Numbered from the stretch's first letter, positions 50,427 to 62,266 are shown. The stretch: DNA of 64,000 nucleotides from Lineus longissimus (GCF_910592395.1 NC_088318.1:9298349-9362348), one strand, 5' to 3'. Notes: generated by a model from the letters alone, not told the origin. A program made the numbers and translations.

Positions 50427-53400
50427 TCAGTGTTTGTACGTATACATAGTGGTAGGTCAACGACGGGAGTAAGTTTCTTTCATGATTGACCAGCAGCGCC
50501 AAAGGCATCTGGCTGGATGTTAGAAGTGAGAAACCAGAGTCAATTAAAAACACTAGCAACGCTATGCATAACGCATTATTTACAATGATTGAGGACTTTC
50601 GGACCAGGTCGAACCGACTGAAATGCCCAAATTCCTGTCAATGCAATGCTGTGGTCGATGACGATAACGTTTTATCGTATCGATGATGATAAAAGTTATT
50701 TTACAAAGGTTGATAATCAGAGAACAAGGTGCGTCTTTAAAAGTCACTCGCTCTTATCTCAAGGAAAAGGCTGACGCGTTTATAATGTGTTGATAAGCAA
50801 TAAAAGCAGAACATCCCGGGAAGTCACATACGTTTGGTATTTCGATGTTTCGCTGTGCAAAACAGCTCAACTCTTTTTTGTGAAATTTTAAATGACCTTT
50901 TTAATTCTGGTTTTGAGACTAATGCGGCAGTCAGTCCATATCTTGCTATAAACATCCGTGAAAAAAAGACACTTCATAAATATGATGATTTTTAAAAAAA
51001 GAGCTGTATTTTCGAATTACAATTTCCAGGCGCGCTTTAACAGACATTTTCCTGAGACAACCTGTGGAGACAGCCTAGCGATGAAAGAAAGTGTCCCATC
51101 CATCAGATAGGGTAGGCTTATAATAGTCATACATTTTCCTCGTATCAAATTTGAATAGAATGCATGCATCAGTGCATATTGTTATATGTTTATGGTGCCA
51201 CTTGGGCTGACGTTGACAATCAAGTGACGAATACTGCACCTGTCGTTCCCACTCGTGGAGAATACCAAACTCAATGTTATATTTGTAGTGACTGATATCA
51301 AGACCTGCTTTAGATTGCTACAAATATCAAAATCAAATAATTACATAATTTTATAATTATCATGATATTGAACCACAACAGGGGTAATGGGTTGTCACAT
51401 GTAAGCAACCCTGCTGCGAGAGGTTGATACCCAGATTTTCGTCCAGACCTCAGTTATACGGGGAGGCTTTGGGACGTGCATATTGTTTTTAACAATGAAG
51501 AACGTGCCTTGCATTCATTCATTAAAATGTACTACAGATGTATATAGTGCCTTTGGGAACAACCCCTTTCTAACATTCGAATAGGACTGGGTGTGTCAAA
51601 AGCGGTTTAAGACGATGTTAGTCAGACGGAATCGGGTCACTGAACCAGTCATTGACCTGAGGACTATTCAACTATTTCTGTATAAAATTCTAATATCATT
51701 TTACAGGGTTAGCCAAAAAAATGCAACCAATGAAAACGTCAAAAATTATCTATCACTTAAGTCTCAACTCCAGCTTTTTGCACATTACATGTATCTTTAG
51801 TCATTGCATGACCTTCATGCGGCAAAGTTTGAAGCCTGGAGGTCAAACAGCGTTTGTGGTATGCGATTTTAAAGAAAATGGTCGACATTTCCAATACAAT
51901 GAATTCAAGCGCAATCACAAACTAATGACATTATGCGCCCGATTCGTTTGCCTGTATTTAAATCGTTCGGGTTATCCTATGCAAAATATATATTAATAGG
52001 AAGACAACCCCAATCAATAGAAAACCGGAGGGAACTTTCTACTGAGTAAAGCACTGCTATAGAAATTATGTATGTAGTGTTAGCCTGTCGTATTTGTGTA
52101 ATATACTAATAATTATTCTCTTTGCTCGTGATAGTTGTGCAAATAAATAATCGCACTTGTAATTTATGACTTTGAAAGATCCATATTCTTCTTCTTCTAC
52201 GTACGAAATGGATTTACCGTTCATTTGAACATTCTTCAATTCGCCCAGGAGATAGCATAATTGAACACTAAATTAAGTTTGAATTGACTAGTGACCACTA
52301 GCAGTTTTGTCGTATAACATTCAGCTCTTTGCAAGGGCTGCCTAAACGAAGAACGAAGTACCGACGACTTTTCTTTAAAATTCCCCCAATACCGCGTTCC
52401 ATAAGGGCCTGTCGTCTCATCAAGTCCTGTGCTGGCGTCTTCTATACTGAGATGACCGGCCTTTCTTGATCGTAGGGGTAGCGGAATCTCCTTATTCTCT
52501 CACATGTGTGGGTGTACAAACAATGCCCTCAAACAAACCCATCAGTATAAACAGACGATAGGCCCATAGTCAGACAGATTGGGTCAAAGAAATCTTTGAC
52601 AATACTCACTTCTTCGATTGAATGGGTGATATGACTAAAGACAAGGAAATGCTTTTTCTTACATTTTCTACAGAAACGCCTTATGTAAATGTACATTTAG
52701 ATTAAAGTCTTTACTCATGTAACCCAATTTACATGCATTTACGTTCACTATTTCAACAATGTTAGGCTACTTGCATGCAAAATCAACTTCTAACTGGGGT
52801 GTGTCAGAGAATTCGCCCTGTGAACTTGTAGGGTGTTGGTTATAAATATATACACAGTGTGTATAGCGCAATTACATTTTTTTATACATTGAAGGACTAT
52901 TGCTACTCCTATCAGTTTGTCTACATTGAATCCTAAGAAAATATTTATTTTGCGGACAGACATTTGTGGTTCCCATATTAATTCTTTTTTGACATGAAGG
53001 CTGCAGTTGAACCTTTTGTCAGTCCCATCATTTGAAGAAAAAAATGTATATATTTGAACTTTTCATCTTTAACTTCTGTCCAATTTGGATCTAAGATCAC
53101 AGCACAAACATTCTAAACTTCGTAAAAGGGGCCTAAATCCCTAAGAAGCAACCTCAAGTCCTGTTGGAACTGAAAACACTCTAATCAAATTTAGATTACA
53201 GAACAATTACAACTTGAAATAAGACTCCAAAACTCATACAATCAGTGGTATGGTATGGGCTCAGCCCCCCCCCCCCCCCCGCCGCTTAGCCCTCCTTTGA
53301 CGAAAGACAAATACGTTACAGGACATGTTAACCTCAGTTCAAGGGATAGACCTTTGTGACACCTGATGGCTTGTTGCCAAACCCCAAATTTGTAGAATAC

Positions 53401-54067
53401 GATTCAGTTAGACCTCCTTGTTGATAAAGATATCACTGGCGAAGCATTCACACAAAAACACAATTTACTCGCCTTTAAATGTTGAAAATCCAATCAAAAA
53501 TAATAACTAGATCCAGCGGAATACGGCAAGAAATTTTAGATTGTATACATATCTGTCCAAACGTAGACAACGACGTAAAAGACCATCAAAACTTACCAAA
53601 CAATCGGATTATCCGTACTGCCTGGAAAATGATCCTGTGGTAAATATCCCTTTCAATACTTCCCGACTATCATGACTATAACATCCAAACTACACTTATT
53701 TTGTACTGGGGTGCCAGGCTTATGAACTGCGCTCTAGGTCTGTTCTGGCGCTTTCACACGGACACAATGCCTCAAACAAAATTAGGCCTAGTTGTTAAAA
53801 TATGTTGAGAGTGCTTCAAGTATGAGTATATGGGAAAGGCCTCTTCAAGCGTAAACAGGCGGCGCAGTAAATACTGTGTAAATACGATGTACAGAATTAT
53901 TATGGTCACATTTTTGAAGTGTTCAGATTTAATAGTAAGCCTATCTTGAGGTTACTACGATGCTTCTCGTCATGCCTATTCTGGGCCGCTTTCCCATTTC
54001 AATATTGCGTTATATGTAAGTGATGATGATAGTTACAAATGATAATAATGATAACCATTTTCCTAAT
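50427..54067. other. Long spacer, almost featureless
   Basis: A possible transposon start (CAGGGTTAGCCAAAAAAATG) near 51704 resembles the sequence near 6762. A C tract occupies 53265-53280. No open frame shows a family pattern. Confidence 0.4.
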
Positions 54068-54150
54068 ACCCAAATAAAATACACAAATAAAATACACAAA
54101 TAAAATACAAATAAAATACAGTGCAGTGTACACAAATGAAATACAGTGCA
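54068..54150. repeat. Simple repeat, AAATAAAATACAC units
   Basis: The words CAAATAAAATACA and CAAATGAAATACAGTGCAGTG are repeated several times in tandem. Confidence 0.6.
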
Positions 54151-54755
54151 GTGAGTTACTATGAATAAAAAAAAGAACTTACATAAACAAAAATGTACTG
54201 TATTTATTTAATGAATGTCTCGGCAACGTGTTATGGTGTAAAGTTTCGTCCGTGGACTTCAAAATCTTCTTCTCAGCGAATTGGTGAAGATAATCAGTAC
54301 GACCTCTGAAAAAAATATCGGTACTCTTCCTGTGTCACAAGCAGCAAGGTTTATGGATATTCACTTTAGTGGGTTGGTCTCCGGGCCGAGATACACATTT
54401 GCTTAGAAAATATTTCAGAGATCGGAAATAAAGATAATACTAAATTGTCGGAGAGGCGGAATTTATCCAGGAAGCATGGAAAACCCCATGTCTGTGTAAT
54501 CACGCGCGTGTATGAATACAGTATAGTACGCCCGCACGTATGAATACATAGCTATCGCAGTTACACTTCTGTCCAGGGCCAAATATTCGGAGCCAATCAG
54601 ATTGCTGGGTTAGGGTTAGACATATATTAGTGTATATCATACATGCAATACCCGTCCGACGATTTGGCATGCGACGGACCTCTTACGCCCCTATAGTATA
54701 GTACTAAAACTAAAAATGTGTATCTCTGCCTGGTGTAAAAATCCAACACCCTCCA

Positions 54756-54820
54756 CCAGCCTACCTCTCTGGCTGGGCACCACCTCCACAGCTAGGAACC
54801 TCTCTGACCAGGAACCACAC
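54756..54820. repeat. 65-bp dispersed repeat, inverted partner at 59.7 kb
   Basis: CCAGCCTACCTCTCTGGCTG through CACAGCTAGGAACCTCTCTG to CCAGGAACCAC recurs in reverse orientation at 59714-59785 with few differences. Confidence 0.65.
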
Positions 54821-55294
54821 GTGACTGGTAGTATCACTTCCAACCGTTTGAAGAAATGGCGGTGCTGTTGGTTGATATGTTGGCGTGCAGTAGTAGCTCA
54901 GCTCATGCTCCGCGTGCGGGTGTAAAAGAAATGCTGGTCCCCATGAATCTAAGTCCAGTCTAGAATTCCTTTGTGAGGAATATTAGTTCTTGTGGGAAAA
55001 GGGAGATATATTGTTCCGCTGTGATAGAATCAAATGCCCTCCCTTTCCTGATGCCCGCCTGTATTGTTCTTCTTCGGATGAAGGGTCTTGGCCTCTTTAG
55101 AGTCCTATTGAATGGTGCCGGTGTTCTATTGTTGAGGGCATATCAGGGGGCATCTGATTCTATTACACCGGCACCTTTAAATCATATGTTGGGTTTCTTT
55201 GTTATAGAATATAATAGGGCCTACATGCAGCATAGCACCTTTCCTTATTGCCCTGCCCTTACTTAGAGTAAATTATACTATACACCTACAGGGC
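54821..55294. other. Spacer with short inverted segments
   Basis: GATAGAATCAAATGCCCTCC near 55023 pairs loosely with GGGGCATCTGATTCTATT near 55148. Nothing coding was seen. Confidence 0.35.
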
Positions 55295-55461
55295 CAGGGG
55301 CGTAGCTAGCTTTTTGGTCTGGCGGGGGGGGGGGGGGCAAAAGGCTCTCTGGGGGACAAAATGACCCTTTATGAAATCTTTTGGCCAAAAACACATATTT
55401 TGGTGACCTCGGGGGAGGGGGCATTTGCCCCCCCCCCCCCCCTCTGCTACCTACGCCCCTG
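55295..55461. mobile_element. 167-bp MITE with G/C homopolymers inside
   Basis: Ends CAGGGGCGTAGCTAG and, reverse-complemented, CAGGGGCGTAGGTAG. A G run (about 55323-55338) and a C run (about 55429-55442) lie near opposite ends and could pair. A partial relative (CAGGGGCGTAGGCTGGGGGG) occurs near 58432. Confidence 0.65.
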
Positions 55462-56062
55462 CTTTCCCGGGCCTGCTATATACTAGTCTCGTTACTCTAA
55501 GCCTCCTCTAAGCCCTGCCCGAAACCATCACTATTGTATTAGGTATAGGCTATAGATCACTCTGAAACACTAATTACTTGAGAAGTGTTCTGAGCACATT
55601 AATATTGGGTTTGCTGCCCGATGTCCAGCTTGTTCCAGGCTTCTGTCTAGGAGTAAGGAGATAGCGACACCCCCCAGATCGAGCCAATGACTGTAGAGCA
55701 CATCCTGGGAAGATGCCCAACGCTTGCAGCGTTGAGGAGGGAGACTTGACCGGCTGACGAACACCAACTCCGCTTCTGATTACTAGTAAGTCTGGAGAGT
55801 CTGTTAGATGGAAATGAACACAAAGAAGAAGAATTTCCAGGCTGAAGGGTCCAAGTAATGGAATGACCACACGATTTAGTTTTAAAGATGCATTTAGTAA
55901 TCAATCAATAGACATCATTTGAATTACAACAATTTTGTTCAGTGGACACATTCGCATATCTATTAATAAAAACCTCCTGATGAGAATTGAACATTTTACA
56001 CTGTGACTACAATCAATGAATACCACTCTTGACTTTTTAAGTAAAATTACTATAAAGTTATT
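55462..56062. other. Spacer, nothing recognised
   Basis: Minus-strand frames around 55570-55904 were examined and show no convincing family pattern. Confidence 0.35.
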
Positions 56063-57448
56063 ATACCCCCCGCCAACGAGTTGGTGGGGGTATACTGTTT
56101 TGCACTCGTCCGTGCGTGCGTCCGTGCGTGCGGACGTCGGGCCGTCGGTCCGTCCGTCCGTGCGTCCGTCCGTCTGTCCGGAGTGATTGAATGAAAACCA
56201 CTGCATGGAACAAATATGTTTTTATTGTGGAAACTCACCATGAGTGGGAGGTCGCATGGTATGGTATTCAATGTCGTCACGCATCCAATATGGCTTCAAG
56301 GGCTGCCATCTTGATTTTTGTGGCGACGCCCATTTTCATTTCCGCTCATTTAAAAGAGAACCAGGGCACCCATTCATCTCATATTTCTAGGGAAGGTTCG
56401 TACCAGGTTGCCGATGGTTGGTATTGAAAATGGTCGTCGCCACTTATCCAATATGGCCGCCAGGGGCAGCCATCTTGATTTTCGTTTCCGCTCATTTAAA
56501 AGAGAACCAGTGCGCCGATTGATCCGATATTTCTAGGGAAGGTTCGTACCAGGTTGCCGATGGTTGGTATTGAAAATGGTCGTCGCCACTTATCCAATAT
56601 GGCCGCCAGGGGCAGCCATCTTGATTTTCGTTTCTGCTTATTTAAAAGAGAACCAGTGCGCCCATTGATCCGATATTTCTAGGGAAGGTTCGTACCAGGT
56701 TGCCGATGGTTGGTATTGAAAATGGTCGTCGCCACTTATCCAATATGGCCGCCAGGGGCAGCCATCTTGATTTTCGTTTCCGCTCATTTAAAAGAGAACC
56801 AGTGCGCCGATTGATCCGATATTTCTAGGGAAGGTTCGTACCAGGTTGCCGATGCTCCGTATTCATCAAATATGGCCGCCAGGGGCAGCCATCTTGATTT
56901 TCGTCTCCACTTAGTCACAAGTCACAAGTGTGATCTCCGAGTCATCGCAGTTGTGCACCATCAAAAACATTTGTTGTCTGTGCACCTCTTCACGGACAAA
57001 TGGCCACACATAAACGGACAGACAAACAGCACTGATTTCTCTTTATATACCGTAACCAGGTAAGATCTTCAAAACCATTTGCTGCCAACCAGAATGCAAC
57101 TCAACTGGTGAATGAAAACAGTGCCAACAACAAAATGCTTCATAAAAATGTACGCTCCATGGCTAAATAAAAGCAGCCAAAAGAATTTATTCAAACAATG
57201 GCGAATGGTATCATGCCCATCCAGGGCCCTGTATTTTGCAAAAAACTTTTGTGTTTAACAAAATAAAATACCAAAAATATATAAGCGAGCCTTGTAGATT
57301 TTTGGTCATACTAATATCAATCCACTCTCTGTACTCATTCACAACCTTTGCTTGCAAAAACTCTCGCCCATGAAAAAAATCACCTCTAGCCTCAAAAACA
57401 TCTTTTCACCTAGCCACGACCACTGCTATACTCCCACGGCGGGGGTAT
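56063..57448. mobile_element. Nonautonomous element with hairpin ends and an internal minisatellite
   Basis: The left end is itself a hairpin (ATACCCCCCGCCAACGAG with TTGGTGGGGGTAT, 56063-56093). The right end is another (TATACTCCCACGGC with GGGGGTAT, 57426-57448), and the outermost words are inverted copies (ATACCCCCGCC). Next to the left end is a GTCC-rich microsatellite (56106-56180). AGTGATTG occurs near both ends. No protein is encoded. Confidence 0.65.
56258..56905. repeat. 146-bp tandem repeat, about four units
   Basis: GGTTCGTACCAGGTTGCCGA starts at 56395, 56541, 56687 and 56833, an exact 146-bp spacing. Units also contain ATCCAATATGGCCGCCAGGG and CATTTAAAAGAGAACCAG. Middle units are nearly identical; the first and last are diverged and partial. 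Confidence 0.9.
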
Positions 57449-57535
57449 CATGAGTGATTGCTCGCAATCACTGTATTTCAAGTTACCACAATCCACCCAA
57501 TATTGAATATTTTAAAGAAGTTTCTTCCAAACTGA

Positions 57536-57831
57536 TCAATAACCCAATCTGTTCAATATTGGGCAAACTGTGTTAATTACAGAACATTTCATAGCCATTT
57601 CACTTGAAATGGTCGAGAGCAGGTTACCTCCACAGCCAGGCACCACCAAGTGAAAAAAGCATTGTATGTGTCCCTGGCCTTATACATTTGATTACTTGAA
57701 CAAATAAAACTTTGAGTCTGTTCAATATTTGGTAAACTGTGTTAATAACAGAACATTTCATAGTCTTTTCTCTTGAAATGGTCGAGAGCAGGTTACCTCC
57801 ACAGCCAGGCACCACCAAGTGAAAAAAGCTA
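57536..57831. repeat. Two-copy tandem repeat (~168 bp)
   Basis: CAAACTGTGTTAATTACAGA (57565) and TAAACTGTGTTAATAACAGA (57733) begin segments that both end in GGTCGAGAGCAGGTTACCTC and CAGCCAGGCACCACCAAGTG. Confidence 0.75.
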
Positions 57832-58071
57832 AGATGGCCTTGAGGGGGAACCGAATTTGTCTGTGGTGCTCAGGTCGAGCGAAATCTGCAAGTGAGAGGA
57901 GAATAATGAAAAGTTGTTTAGCCTGATAGAATCACTTGGCATCTGGTTGTTCTGAGCTTGAAACTGATACAGTTGGACCCAATATTCGATATCTTTTTCT
58001 ATTGAAGAAGCTCAAGTGACTTAATCTTGACATTGGTAGGAAGACATGCCCTCATTTTCATGAGATCTTAC
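57832..58071. other. Flank of the candidate exon
   Basis: Nothing recognised downstream of the donor of the exon at 58072-58184. Confidence 0.3.
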
Positions 58072-58184
58072 CTTGTAATTAGAGTAAGCCCCCTTGTCAT
58101 AGAGCTTTATGTAATGTGGCCAACTATGGAATGCACCAAGATCATCCTTCTTATGTTTCTTCTCTTCCGTGTCTTTTTCTTTCT
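58072..58184 (-). CDS. Candidate internal exon of an unrecognised host gene
   Basis: On the minus strand a strong acceptor (TTCAATTCCTTTGTAG) and a consensus donor (TACAAG|GTAAGA) bound 113 nt of open frame. It starts in phase 1 and ends in phase 0. The peptide is charged at first (KEKDTEEKKHKKDD) and then aromatic and conserved-looking (LGAFHSWPHYIKLYDKGAYS). I do not recognise the family. No neighbouring exons could be identified, so the gene's extent is unknown. Confidence 0.5.
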
Positions 58185-58549
58185 CTACAAAGGAATTGAA
58201 CACATGTAAAAATTATTCCAGCTTTGCTGTTGCTCCTAAAAGATTAAAGTCTCATATTGGGGTAAAACTATTCCCAATAGGAGGAACGGGCAGATGTTCA
58301 GTGAACCAACACCACAGAAAAGCTGTGATGTTCAGGACAGGCCGCCATCGACTTCATTTCAGCACCCTAAACCCTAGTCCTATCTTTGGAACATTCGCAT
58401 TCAGGTGGCCAATCGTTGCATGTAGATTGCAGGGGCGTAGGCTGGGGGGGGGGTTCGAATGATCCGCTCAGGAGATGCAAAAATACATTCTTACTGCGTT
58501 TTGAAACACCATGATTAGATCAACATGGGCCTTTGTATTATAGAGCGAC
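58185..58549. other. Spacer with a transposon-end fragment
   Basis: CAGGGGCGTAGGCTGGGGGG near 58432 resembles the start of the MITE at 55295. Nothing else was seen. Confidence 0.35.
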
Positions 58550-58788
58550 TTAAGGGTTTGCTATAGGCACCGCCATTTTGGCTAGAGCTTGAAATCTTGG
58601 AGCAATTAGAACTCGTTCAAAATGAAGTGAATTCAAATTTCAAGGATGGTAATGGTATGCAGTTCTTTGTTTTCCAGGGAACTGCATACCAGCCTTGAAA
58701 TTGGGATTAACTGCATTTTGAATGAGTTCTAGTTGCTCCAAGATTTTAAGCTCTAGCCAAAATGGTGGTGCCTATAGCAAACCCTTAA
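58550..58788. mobile_element. 239-bp foldback MITE with TTAA flanks
   Basis: TTAA then GGGTTTGCTATAGGCACC on the left is mirrored by GGTGCCTATAGCAAACCC then TTAA on the right. The arms pair almost to the middle (GCTAGAGCTTGAAATCTTGG with CCAAGATTTTAAGCTCTAGC). TTAA is the target of piggyBac and Kolobok elements. Confidence 0.75.
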
Positions 58789-59078
58789 TACGGTCCTACA
58801 TCTGTCTATTACTGGTAGTGCCAAACTGCCAGAGTTTGGTCTCCATTTCGCGGGGCTTTGCGCCGAACTCGTATTTTTGCGACTTTGTCGCTCAAGAAAG
58901 GGGCGAACGAACCCCCCCCCCCCCCCCCCCCCCCGCTGCAACATCACGCTATACGCTATACGCGCTATGCCCCTGGATTGTACTGCGCTTGGCAGCCTGG
59001 GAAACACCAAACAAACCATTCGACAGTATAAATGAGATCCCATTTTGTGGTAAACAAATAAACAAGCATTGAATTGTC
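58789..59078. other. Spacer with a long poly-C tract
   Basis: A C run of about 24 lies near 58911-58934, followed by CGCTATACGCTATACGCGCT and GCCCCTGG, possibly a transposon end. No gene seen. Confidence 0.35.
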
Positions 59079-59379
59079 AGTATCATCATCATCATCTGCC
59101 GGGTTGGGCATAGTCTTGCGCGTTGTGAACCATGTTGTTGTTTGCCCATGAGTAGACGGTGCGGAGAGATAAAATCTTGGGTGCGATGATAAAAAAGTTT
59201 TGGTTAAAAAAGTCTTGATTAAAAAAGGCGTGCTTGTTGTCTACTGATGGGAGGCTAGGAGCACTCGGCAGGAACTCCTCGGCAGTCTCAGCTGATCTTG
59301 TTGCTTCTGGAAGCTGGTTCCAGGTTCGGACTGCTCGGTGACAAGTTGGTCTCTTGTGCTGCAGTATAATTATAGGCAA
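59079..59379 (-). pseudogene. LINE 3' fragment (C-terminus and simple-repeat tail)
   Basis: The minus strand encodes CHRAVRTWNQLPEATRSAET, then AEEF, the typical end of LINE ORF2 (RxWNxLPxxxxxAxxxxxF). It stops after DYAQPGR and is followed at once by a GATGAT simple repeat (59083-59097), as expected for the tail of some LINE clades. Confidence 0.55.
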
Positions 59380-60540
59380 TCAGCTTCCCGTATTTAAAAG
59401 TATGCAATCAAATCAGTATTGACCCCTTCTGTTCTGTCAGGATTTCCTTTTTTGGAGACGCCCTGTGCTGTGCCTGTGGCCTGTATTTCATGATTTACGT
59501 TACAGTACATAGTATGACTGTCTATGTCTATGAGGCATCCACCTTACTACTATCACTATGCCATGATTGGGCACTGCCACTGCATTTCAGGCATTAGCTA
59601 CGCGAAATACGGATACGATATTAAGTTAATATTTTCCTCAACTTCAATGCGCCTGCGTTACCGGAAGTGATCAAAACGGAAACGGAATAGATCCAAATGG
59701 AGCATGCGCATCCGTGGTGCCTGGTCAGAGAGGTTCCTAGCTGTGGAGGTGGTGCCAGCCAGAGAGGTAGACTGGCGAACCCTGATCTAAAAATCCACCT
59801 TAGTTTGTTGTCAGCCGGGTTGGTAACCATGTTGGTCAGTTTCCGTTGCAACACAGCCTGTGGGTCCCCCCCCCCCCGTAACTAGGTCATCGCCTACGTC
59901 ACTGGATTGTTTGGAATGTGAGTTGTTGGTTGTATGATGTCAATTCAATTGTTGTGTACGCGTCTTTGCGTTGGGTATGTAGGCATTTGGCAGAACCAAC
60001 CAAGGGAGCGTCCCTGATTGCTGAAATGAAGGAACAAAGTAAAATGGCCACGGCTACGGCTAACAAGACGACTTACATTTGCCGGTAAAACTTCTTCCCG
60101 AAATTCGGAGTCCAGAGTATATTCCAACTGACCATGCCAAGACCCAAGTCATCAAGCCTATCGTCACTATTGAAACACTGGTTCAGGAGATTTCTGGTGA
60201 GAGAGATCTTCTGCAGTCTATTGGTGTATGTCCATGCTGATGAGCAAGTAATACGGTCTCGAATATACAAGATTAAAGACGTCAAAGTTCATCTTACTTC
60301 CATTCAAGATTATTCCAAGTTAGCAGCATCTGGCACCGCAACATATATTCTCCAACAAAAACAACTGTGTGCATAGTAAAGATTGCTAACATGTTTTCAG
60401 CCATTACAGATAACTCGCCGGAATAAACTGTTAATGAAAGTCCAAGAACCCGGTCAAATGATTAACCAAACGTGAACACTTCAGCAAGTTTTCTGCGTGT
60501 TCTCAGAGGTTGCTGAAAATTGACTTACCATTATTTAAGT
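59380..60540. other. Spacer with one unexplained open frame
   Basis: The partner of the 54.8-kb repeat is at 59714-59785. A plus-strand frame about 60066-60240 (LPVKLLPEIRSPEYIPTDHA, then KTQVIKPIVTIETLVQEIS) looks protein-like but has no recognised family and no good acceptor. Confidence 0.3.
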
Positions 60541-60846
60541 CACAAATTCTGTATCGGGTGTGTCCCCCTTGTGCATTAATCACTGCTGTGCATCTTCGCC
60601 TCATAGAGCCAACGACATGCGCGTGAAAATCTTGTGGGATGAGATCTCTATCAAGCTGCTGCAGGTTTGTCGGCTGCTGAGGTAGATGACGTAGCGGCGA
60701 TCCATCTCATCCAAAACATGCTCAATGGGATTGAGATCTGGAGAGATTGCTGGCCATGGAAGTGCATCAGCGTTAGTTTCGTTCGAAACATGACCGACAA
60801 CTCTTGCTGTATGTGGACGAGCATATCGTTTTGAAATGTAATGCAC
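60541..60846 (-). pseudogene. Tc1-like transposase C-terminal fragment
   Basis: The minus-strand frames give RPHTARVVGHVSNETNADAL, then [20 protein letters not shown] and, after frame changes, IPQDFHAHVVGSMRRRCTAV. These are the end of the catalytic core (Glu of NPIEH) and the C-terminus of a Tc1 transposase. It belongs to a different lineage from the 15-kb element. No terminal repeats were found. Confidence 0.78.
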
Positions 60847-60859
60847 ACTGAAAGAATTT

Positions 60860-61225
60860 GGTTACTCAAAAGGAGTATTTTAGGATACTCGTGGCAATAT
60901 CTTTGAGGCGAGGCAAAACATACTCAAACTGAGTAGCTCCACATTACTCATACATTACTCAAAATGGGTATATACCTACTCAAAATGAGTAGAAAGCTGC
61001 TCAAAAATGAGTATATACATACTCATTTTGAGTCTCCAAATCCTCATGTTCATCTCAAACTTGAGTACCCCTAGGTACTCAAAATGAGTAATGCATGCTC
61101 ATTTTGAGTAACGTGGAATTACTCACTTTGAGTAGGTTTTGACTCGCCTCAAAGATATCGCTACGAGTACCCTACGATACTCATTTTAGGTAGTTGATGA
61201 GTATTTTCATACTCAACTAGGTAGG
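60860..61225. mobile_element. Foldback MITE built from ACTCAAAATGAGTA palindromes
   Basis: The outer arms pair (ATACTCGTGGCAATATCTTT and GAGGCGAG with CTCGCCTCAAAGATATCGCT and ACGAGTA). The interior repeats the near-palindrome TACTCAAAATGAGTA or its complement about eight times. No coding capacity. Confidence 0.75.
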
Positions 61226-61423
61226 GCATTTCTGGACGGTCTTAGCACTAGTTGGAATGAATGATAAAATAAAATGAGATTTTATTGCTAAGAAAAATCG
61301 ATTTTGCTTTATTCCTCATGTAGTAAACTACAAAACAATTCATTACATGAAGATAACATAAACAAAACACTAAACAATTGTTATCACAAAGGTTATTAAA
61401 ACATGTTACAGGTACCAGTCAGT

Positions 61424-61800
61424 ACCCAGCTGTCTGCTGTCACGTTAGCATCTAAAAATGCACATGTATGGAGGCCTTACACTACATAACTTGACACAAA
61501 CAAGGGTAGGGACACATTTCCTGATACATGACACATTAAAACGACAAGCATGTCTTATTAAAAGTTACGGGGTACCCTTTTGGCTGCTGTCACCAGACCA
61601 ATAGGTGGTCCCAACATCTAAAAGTGCATATTTATGGAGGCCTTTAGACTACATAACTTGACACAAACAAGAGTTGGGACACATTTCCAGATACATTACA
61701 CATGACACTTTAAACTTGAACAATTAACACATGACAACATCGCTGTGGTCACCGGACAGATAGGTGGTCCCAGCATGTAAAACTACATACTGTCTTCTCC
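61424..61800. repeat. ~166-bp tandem repeat, two full units and one partial
   Basis: TATGGAGGCCTT starts at about 61468 and 61634, each followed by ACTACATAACTTGACACAAA and GGGACACATTTCC. A third, partial unit repeats ATAGGTGGTCCCAGCAT near 61760. Confidence 0.7.
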
Positions 61801-62266
61801 CACTTAACCGAGCGCCAGGAAAATGGCTCGAAAATGACTAAGTCCAGAAACATGGCAGTCTGTAGATTTTTACCGGTGGGCTGCAAACATTTAATATGAC
61901 AGCCAATTATATATCAATGGTTATAGGAAGACAACCTTGTAAATGTTGTCAATTCAATAATGCCTGGTCACGGCCAGGGCCAGTAATCCCTGCAGTCAGG
62001 GTGATGATTATTGAAATTACGTAAGTCTATTACAAGTCCATGTAAATGGTTAACCAATCCAGAGTCTTTCAAATGAATTTATTTTATCTAATCGACTATG
62101 GAATCGTTTTCTTGTGGGGGAAATCCCATAAAGGGCACTTTCGGGTCAAATTTCATAATTGTTGTCTGCCATCTTGTTTTGACCACGTTCTTCTGGTAAG
62201 ATGCACGCAATGCGATGGATTTTGTGGGTAGGCCTAGCAGGCACCCTGACGATCTTAACGTATGGA
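61801..62266. other. 5' flank of pogo copy 4
   Basis: No terminal repeat of the pogo element could be identified here; nothing else was recognised. Confidence 0.3.

Noticed and set aside
55570-55904. Overlapping minus-strand frames as a LINE fragment
   Set aside because: No reverse-transcriptase or endonuclease motif could be found in any frame.
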